Origin: JABDPF01 sp036351575
Lineage (GTDB): Bacteria; Pseudomonadota; Gammaproteobacteria; Xanthomonadales; SZUA-36
Length of the DNA: 9,978 nt
Reading direction: 5' to 3'
NCBI GenBank assembly: GCA_036351575.1
Contig: JAZBPJ010000204.1
Span: 1 to 9,978, forward strand
The stretch's first letter is position 1, and the number at the start of each line of letters is the position of its first letter. Below the pieces are notes generated by a model that saw nothing but the letters and a program-made list of their open reading frames with translations, ran no database searches and had not been told where the DNA came from. Of this stretch, positions 6,459 to 9,978 are shown piece by piece. The translations under genes were made by a program, and so were the position numbers.

Positions 6459-7334
6459 GTGAACGCGACGCAATCCAGCGGTCAGGTACCGGTCCCGATG
6501 CAGGGTGACCGGCCGCGCCTGGACCTCAGCGGCCCCATCCTGAAAGGGGCTTTCGAGACCCTGGTGGCGGGTGCTGACCAGCACGGCGGCATCGAGCGCT
6601 GGATCGATGCTCTGAAACTGAAAAGCAGCATGATTCAGCAGGCGCTGGGCAAAGGTCACCCGGCGGACATGCCGCTGGAAACCTTCAAGAGCATCTGCGC
6701 GTTCATGGCCAGCGTGCGCCGCCGCGTGGCGCCCTACCTGGAGCAGCCGGCCTGGGACGGCATGGTCGCAGCGCTGGCTGAACTGCTGGACCCCGACAAC
6801 GACGAGCGCAGCGTCGACCAGCGCCTGGCCGATTTCTGCGCGCACTTTCCCCAGGACAAGAAACACCGCTGGGTGCGTGACCTGGCGGCCGAAATCCTGC
6901 ACGGCCTGGACCCGGAGCGCTATCCGCTGATGTGCCGCTGGGTCTGGGACCGCAAGGCCAACACCGGCGTGATCCGGGAAATCTGGTTCGACGACGAAGT
7001 CGACAACATGACGCTGGAGATTCCGGACGGTTACGACACCTACCTGGAACTGAGGCAGGAGCTGAGCCAGTTCCTGTCCACCAACGGCGTATTCCGGGAC
7101 ATGGTCTGGTACGTGGACCTGCTGTGCGCCAAGGTCTACGGCGACTACATCGCAGCGCAGGGCGGTATTTACCTGCGCGCGGATTTTTCGGCCCCGGGCG
7201 ACCCGCTGGAACACACGCGTCGCCTCCTCGGCCTGGACGGTGTGCGCACCGGATCCGGCCGCACACGGCTCAAGGCCATCAGCGGCGAGGCTTTTGTCAT
7301 CGAAGACGAAAACCTGCTGGAACAACAGAACTGA
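6459..7334 (+). CDS. Conserved sHdr-locus 'hyp' protein between shdrA and shdrC2
   Basis: This protein of about 291 residues sits where the sHdr locus always has a gene of unknown function, so it is expected to be part of the pathway. I chose the GTG at 6459: it lies 10 bases after the shdrA stop, with AAGG 8 bases upstream. An ATG at 6498 is an alternative. The frame could also begin at a TTG inside shdrA (6378), but that would add an Arg-rich, artefact-like sequence. No cofactor motif, signal peptide or membrane segment is visible. The protein is mixed helical with a conserved-looking core: KHRWVRDLAAEILHGLDPER, LMCRWVWDRKANTGVIREIW, and LLCAKVYGDYIAAQGGIYL. Its cysteines are single and scattered, with no cluster motif. 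A structural or assembly role in the sHdr complex is a guess. It is 18 bases from shdrC2. Confidence 0.85.
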   Translation: MNATQSSGQVPVPMQGDRPRLDLSGPILKGAFETLVAGADQHGGIERWIDALKLKSSMIQQALGKGHPADMPLETFKSICAFMASVRRRVAPYLEQPAWDGMVAALAELLDPDNDERSVDQRLADFCAHFPQDKKHRWVRDLAAEILHGLDPERYPLMCRWVWDRKANTGVIREIWFDDEVDNMTLEIPDGYDTYLELRQELSQFLSTNGVFRDMVWYVDLLCAKVYGDYIAAQGGIYLRADFSAPGDPLEHTRRLLGLDGVRTGSGRTRLKAISGEAFVIEDENLLEQQN

Positions 7335-7352
7335 CAATCGACGGTAACGAAG

Positions 7353-8114
7353 ATGCCCATTCATGAAAAATCACTGATCCGTCCGGAAAACCTGCACGTC
7401 CAGGAGCACAAGGAGGTCGACGGCGTCGACGTCTCCGGCCACTGGAGCACGTTTATCGAGACACGCGTGGTCAGCGACTACAACGAGGACCTGCAGGACG
7501 AGATCGCGGCGCTTCCCGGCGGTGAACTCATCCACCGCTGCTGGCAATGCGGGTCCTGCACCAACGCCTGCACGGTTCACGCGGTCAACCCGGACTTCAA
7601 TCCGCGGTACTGGATTTACCTGATCCGCATGGGCATGGAGTCGGAACTGCTGCGCGACAAGGACATCATCTGGCAGTGCGTATCCTGCAACAAGTGCACC
7701 TACGCCTGTCCGCGCGACGTGGTCCCCGAGGCGGTGATGAAAGCGACCGCGCACTGGCTGGAACTCAAGGGACACACACCCAAGTCGCACTCGACGATAT
7801 TCGATGAAGTGTTCAGCGAGCAGGTTTTTGAAACGGGCAAGATCGAAGACGGCCGTGTCATCAAGGGCTACTTCAAGCGCACCGGTCAGAAATTCCCGCC
7901 GGGCTGGATGGTGGACATGGTGAGGAGCCTGCTGCGCAACCTGCCGATCGGCCTGTTGACCAGGATGGGCCTGGCGACGCTGGTTGCGCCCAAGACCAGT
8001 GACTGGTCGAAGTCACGCGAGGCGATCATGGAATACGTCGAGGAACGGGAAGCGAAAAATCGCAGGGCGCTGAAACTGGACGACCTGGTCAAGGCCGCCG
8101 AGAACGAAATCTAG
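7353..8114 (+). CDS. shdrC2: sHdrC2, ferredoxin-like iron-sulfur subunit
   Basis: This 253-residue soluble protein is the second HdrC-like electron carrier. Its two 4Fe-4S motifs are Cys63-66-69-73 (CWQCGSCTNACT) and Cys109-112-115-119 (CVSCNKCTYACP). The first motif ends in Cys-Thr rather than the usual Cys-Pro. Between them the segment NPDFNPRYWIYLIRMGMES is typical of HdrC. The C-terminal part (GYFKRTGQKFPPGWMVDMVRS and beyond) is mostly helical, ending in a charged tail. It shares only the cluster architecture with HdrC1, so the two are old paralogues, not a recent duplication. The start ATG lies 18 bases after the 'hyp' stop with a weak ribosome binding site. Its partner shdrB2 begins 9 bases downstream, consistent with a C2/B2 pair. 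Confidence 0.94.
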   Translation: MPIHEKSLIRPENLHVQEHKEVDGVDVSGHWSTFIETRVVSDYNEDLQDEIAALPGGELIHRCWQCGSCTNACTVHAVNPDFNPRYWIYLIRMGMESELLRDKDIIWQCVSCNKCTYACPRDVVPEAVMKATAHWLELKGHTPKSHSTIFDEVFSEQVFETGKIEDGRVIKGYFKRTGQKFPPGWMVDMVRSLLRNLPIGLLTRMGLATLVAPKTSDWSKSREAIMEYVEEREAKNRRALKLDDLVKAAENEI

Positions 8115-8123
8115 GACAAACTC

Positions 8124-9059
8124 ATGACGGACAAAAAAGCCAAATACCAGGAAGTCGCCTACTACCCCGGCTGTGCGCTGGAGGGTGGCGGACACGCCTA
8201 CAACCGCTCGACCAAGGCGCTGGGCAAAAAGCTTGGCCTCAAGCTCAAGGAAGTGGACAACTGGAACTGCTGCGGCGCGATGGAGGTCAAGAACATCGAC
8301 CCCAAGCTGCAGACCTACCTGTCTTCGCGGGTGATGTCGATCGCCGCCAACAAGATGGGCATGGACACCGTGATGGCGCCCTGCAACGGCTGTTACCACA
8401 ACCTGAAAAAAGCCGAGTACGATCTGGCCAATGACCCCGAGTCGGTGGAAGTGGTCGAAAGACTCTCCAAGAAGTCGGGTCATGAGACCTACGAGGCCGG
8501 ACAGGTCGAGACCATTCATGCGCTGGACTGGGTCAGGGACACCATCGGCGAAGACGGCCTGAGAGAGCGCGTCAAGAATTCCCTGAAGGGCGTCAAGATC
8601 GCCAACTACTACGGCTGCATGTACACGCGGCCGCGCCACATTTTTCCCGAAAAGGACCAGGGGCCGGGCAGCGAGTCGACGTCCAAGCCCCATTTCATGG
8701 ACGACCTGCTGGCGGCGGCCGGCGCCGAAAACGTGGAGTTTCCGTTGAAAACGGCATGCTGCGGCGGCGCGCACACCCTGTCTGACAGCGATACCTCGAC
8801 CCGGCTGGTGCTGAACATCATCCAGGCGGCCGAGGCGTCCGGCGCGGAAGTGATCGCCACCGAGTGCCCGACCTGCCACAGCGGCCTGGAAATGCACCAG
8901 ATCCGCGCGAAAGCGACGCTGGGTATCGAGACCAAGGTGAAGATCATCTACTTCACGCAGCTGCTCGGCATGGCCCTGGGCCTCAAGCCCAAGGAGGTCG
9001 GCCTGCACGAAAACGTGTCCGATTCTTTCGATTTCGTAAAGGAAAAAGGCCTGGCCTGA
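8124..9059 (+). CDS. shdrB2: sHdrB2, HdrB-like subunit with two complete CCG domains
   Basis: This 311-residue protein is a full-length classical-type HdrB. Both CCG domains have all cysteines: Cys17, Cys49-50, Cys87 and Cys90 in the first half (PGCALEGG, NWNCCGAM, APCNGCYH), and Cys165, Cys212-213, Cys248 and Cys251 in the second (GCMYTRP, ACCGGAH, ECPTCHSG). In methanogen HdrB these motifs hold non-cubane 4Fe-4S clusters that act on disulfides, so B2 is the likely site of sulfur chemistry or cluster-based electron transfer in this complex. The second domain has a longer spacer (46 residues from Cys165 to Cys212), caused by an insert around FPEKDQGPGSESTSKPHF. The gene is 9 bases from shdrC2 and 4 bases before the next gene. 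The contrast with HdrB1, which lacks several of these cysteines, is marked. Confidence 0.95.
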   Translation: MTDKKAKYQEVAYYPGCALEGGGHAYNRSTKALGKKLGLKLKEVDNWNCCGAMEVKNIDPKLQTYLSSRVMSIAANKMGMDTVMAPCNGCYHNLKKAEYDLANDPESVEVVERLSKKSGHETYEAGQVETIHALDWVRDTIGEDGLRERVKNSLKGVKIANYYGCMYTRPRHIFPEKDQGPGSESTSKPHFMDDLLAAAGAENVEFPLKTACCGGAHTLSDSDTSTRLVLNIIQAAEASGAEVIATECPTCHSGLEMHQIRAKATLGIETKVKIIYFTQLLGMALGLKPKEVGLHENVSDSFDFVKEKGLA

Positions 9060-9063
9060 AGCC

Positions 9064-9498
9064 ATGCGCAGCCTCGCCGAAATCGGGCAGCGGCTCGACG
9101 CGCTCGCGGCCGCCGAGCCCGCAGCGGAAAACGCGTCCGAGTACCTCGCCCTGGGTGAAGAAATCCTGGAGCACTGGGTCAGCGCAAGGGGCATGGAACC
9201 CACGCGCGAAGAGCGCGAAGGTTTTCGCCTGCTGGCCCTGCACCGGCAGGGTGCGGACAAGCTGCCCAGCTTCAATGCCTGCCGGGAGACCTGCCGCGAA
9301 CTCGCCTACCACTACAACCTGCTCGAGCAGCAGCCGGACCATCCGGACACGGCACAGCGCGCCCGCCTGATGGGATTGGTTGCGAATCACCTGTACTTCT
9401 TTGTCAGCGGCAAGATGGAAACCGAGGAACTCGGCGAATTCTGTTGCTCGTCAAGAGGACTGCGCGAAAAAGTTGACGCGGGAGATCAGTCGCAGTAG
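9064..9498 (+). CDS. Small cysteine-containing protein of unknown function
   Basis: This 144-residue protein is not recognised. It is predicted soluble and helical, with a basic central part. It has four cysteines: Cys73 and Cys77 in a CxxxC helix (NACRETCRELAYHYN) and an adjacent pair, Cys127-128 (FCCSSRG), near the C-terminus. This could bind metal or carry persulfide or redox states, but no known motif is matched. It begins 4 bases after the shdrB2 stop, so it is almost certainly co-translated with the sHdr core, and it precedes lbpA. The coupling suggests a role linked to sHdr or LbpA. The coding frame looks genuine: it runs 435 bases without a stop, has no overlap, and fits the operon spacing. 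Confidence 0.8.
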   Translation: MRSLAEIGQRLDALAAAEPAAENASEYLALGEEILEHWVSARGMEPTREEREGFRLLALHRQGADKLPSFNACRETCRELAYHYNLLEQQPDHPDTAQRARLMGLVANHLYFFVSGKMETEELGEFCCSSRGLREKVDAGDQSQ

Positions 9499-9519
9499 AA
9501 CTGGAACGACTCTGTTTTT
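9488..9519 (+). terminator. Hairpin with T-run before lbpA, possible partial terminator or attenuator
   Basis: AGTCG (9488-9492) pairs with CGACT (9507-9511). Inside it, CAGT (9493-9496) pairs with ACTG (9500-9503), giving about 9 bp around an AGA loop with a GAA bulge on one side. Five T residues follow at 9515-9519 after a CTG. The structure overlaps the stop codon of the preceding gene. It looks like a partial intrinsic terminator that could set lbpA expression apart from the upstream genes, or protect a processed end. The stem is imperfect. Confidence 0.5.
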
Positions 9520-9530
9520 CCATTCCAACG

Positions 9531-9536
9531 AGGAGG
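9531..9536 (+). promoter_or_regulatory. Strong ribosome binding site of lbpA
   Basis: A perfect AGGAGG lies 8 bases before the lbpA ATG. It is the best Shine-Dalgarno sequence in the window; the other genes have only partial ones. It supports the start at 9545 and suggests high translation of a carrier protein needed in excess over the enzyme complex (inference). Confidence 0.85.
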
Positions 9537-9544
9537 TCCAAACC

Positions 9545-9978
9545 ATGGCTAATGTTCGCGGGTGTAATCTGCCGGACGATCTGTTGTACGACGTCGAAAA
9601 CCATACCTGGTTCACCGAGGTCGGTGACGGCACCGTCAAAATAGGCATGACGACCATTGCCACCGCAATGGCAGGCCAATTGGTAGCCTTTACGCCCAAG
9701 AAAGTCGGCCGCAAGGTCCGCGCCGGGCGTTCCTGCGCAACGGTCGAGTCCGGCAAGTGGGTCGGCCCCGCGAAGTCTGCGGCCGGCGGTGAAGTCATTG
9801 CCGTCAACGACGCCATGCTCTCCAATCCGGCGATGGCCAACGAAGACCCCTACGCGGCCTGGATGGTCCAGCTGCAACCGGACGACTGGGACAGCGTCAA
9901 GTCCACCCTGGTGCCGGGCAGCGAGGTTGCCGGCCCCTACGAAGCCAAGATGGATTCCGAAGGCTTCGAAGGCTGCGC
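9545..9978 (+). CDS. lbpA: LbpA, GcvH-like lipoate-binding protein (3' end at window edge)
   Basis: The frame opens at an ATG after a perfect ribosome binding site and stays open for 144 codons to the window end; with a typical family length near 145-150 residues, only a few residues may be missing. It is a GcvH-like beta-barrel: HTWFTEVGDGTVKIGMTTIA near the N-terminus, then TVESGKWVGPAKSAAGGEVIAVN with the expected lipoylated Lys71 in ESGKWVG. Ordinary glycine cleavage H-proteins function with GcvP and GcvT, which are absent here. The sHdr neighbours, the sLpl ligase and the LipS protein identify it as LbpA, the carrier thought to hold sulfur intermediates for sHdr. It has cysteines at 7, 64 and about 144, which may be of interest in a sulfur pathway. 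Being next to sHdr with its own strong ribosome binding site fits a high-abundance carrier. Confidence 0.93.
   Translation, partial: MANVRGCNLPDDLLYDVENHTWFTEVGDGTVKIGMTTIATAMAGQLVAFTPKKVGRKVRAGRSCATVESGKWVGPAKSAAGGEVIAVNDAMLSNPAMANEDPYAAWMVQLQPDDWDSVKSTLVPGSEVAGPYEAKMDSEGFEGC

Noticed and set aside
6441..7364. Antisense open frame opposite the 'hyp' gene, considered because hyp has no known domain
   Set aside because: The + strand frame has proper operon spacing, a usable start and typical codon use, and the sHdr locus has a gene here in this orientation.
3041..9059. Methanogen-type or sulfate-reducer HdrABC complex
   Set aside because: HdrA is only 349 residues, without the extra ferredoxin domains. 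The C1B1A-hyp-C2B2 order with DsrE and LbpA is specific to the sulfur-oxidizing sHdr type.
8013..9275. Antisense open frame (420 codons) opposite shdrB2 and its flanks
   Set aside because: It spans several well-supported + strand genes and their junctions, and has no domain or ribosome binding site that I can see.
9545..9978. Glycine cleavage H-protein in a gcv operon
   Set aside because: No gcvP or gcvT is nearby, and the ligase, LipS protein and sHdr genes indicate LbpA.
1..9978. Mobile elements, tRNA/rRNA genes, CRISPR arrays
   Set aside because: No transposase or integrase gene, no direct repeat array and no tRNA- or rRNA-like sequence was found. Coding is continuous and the locus looks vertically organised.

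Overview
This window is a nearly complete type of locus that established work on Hyphomicrobium and Thioalkalivibrio calls the sHdr (sulfur-oxidizing heterodisulfide reductase-like) / lipoate-binding protein pathway. All twelve supported genes are on the + strand and cover almost the whole window. Base composition is GC-rich, and there are no mobile genes, tRNAs, rRNAs or CRISPR arrays. Gene content suggests a chemolithotrophic or thiosulfate-oxidizing proteobacterium. A gammaproteobacterial relative of Thioalkalivibrio is my guess, but taxonomy cannot be fixed from the sequence alone.

Region 1 (2-2499) is a lipoate-assembly module. It holds the 3' end of a radical SAM lipoyl synthase of the LipS1/LipS2 kind (cut by the window edge), an sLpl-type lipoate/octanoate-protein ligase, and a glutamine-amidotransferase-fold protein that overlaps the ligase by 4 bases and has lost its catalytic cysteine. 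An AT-rich gap (2500-2594) with a 7-bp inverted repeat and a possible sigma70-like promoter separates this module from the next.

Region 2 (2595-9059) is the sHdr core in the canonical order: dsrE3C, shdrC1, shdrB1, shdrA, a conserved 'hyp' gene, shdrC2, shdrB2. DsrE3C is a cytoplasmic sulfurtransferase thought to deliver sulfane sulfur. The C1/B1/A/C2/B2 subunits form an FAD and iron-sulfur complex thought to oxidize bound sulfur to sulfite. The dsrE-C1-B1-A junctions have 68-110 bp spacers rich in inverted repeats, while A-hyp-C2-B2 are packed with 9-18 bp gaps.

Region 3 (9064-9978) has a small cysteine-containing protein of unknown function and then lbpA, a GcvH-like lipoate-binding protein with its lipoylation lysine in ESGKWVG. 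lbpA has a perfect AGGAGG ribosome binding site and lies behind a hairpin-plus-T-run that looks like a partial terminator. It runs to, or just past, the window edge.

Together the genes fit one functional unit: LipS enzymes and sLpl put lipoate on LbpA, DsrE3C carries sulfur, and sHdr with LbpA oxidizes it in the cytoplasm. The pathway itself is already described. The less explained parts are the cysteine-free amidotransferase homologue, the unequal cysteine motifs of HdrB1, the two 'hyp' proteins, and the structured spacers. No gene-free stretch exceeds about 110 bases.
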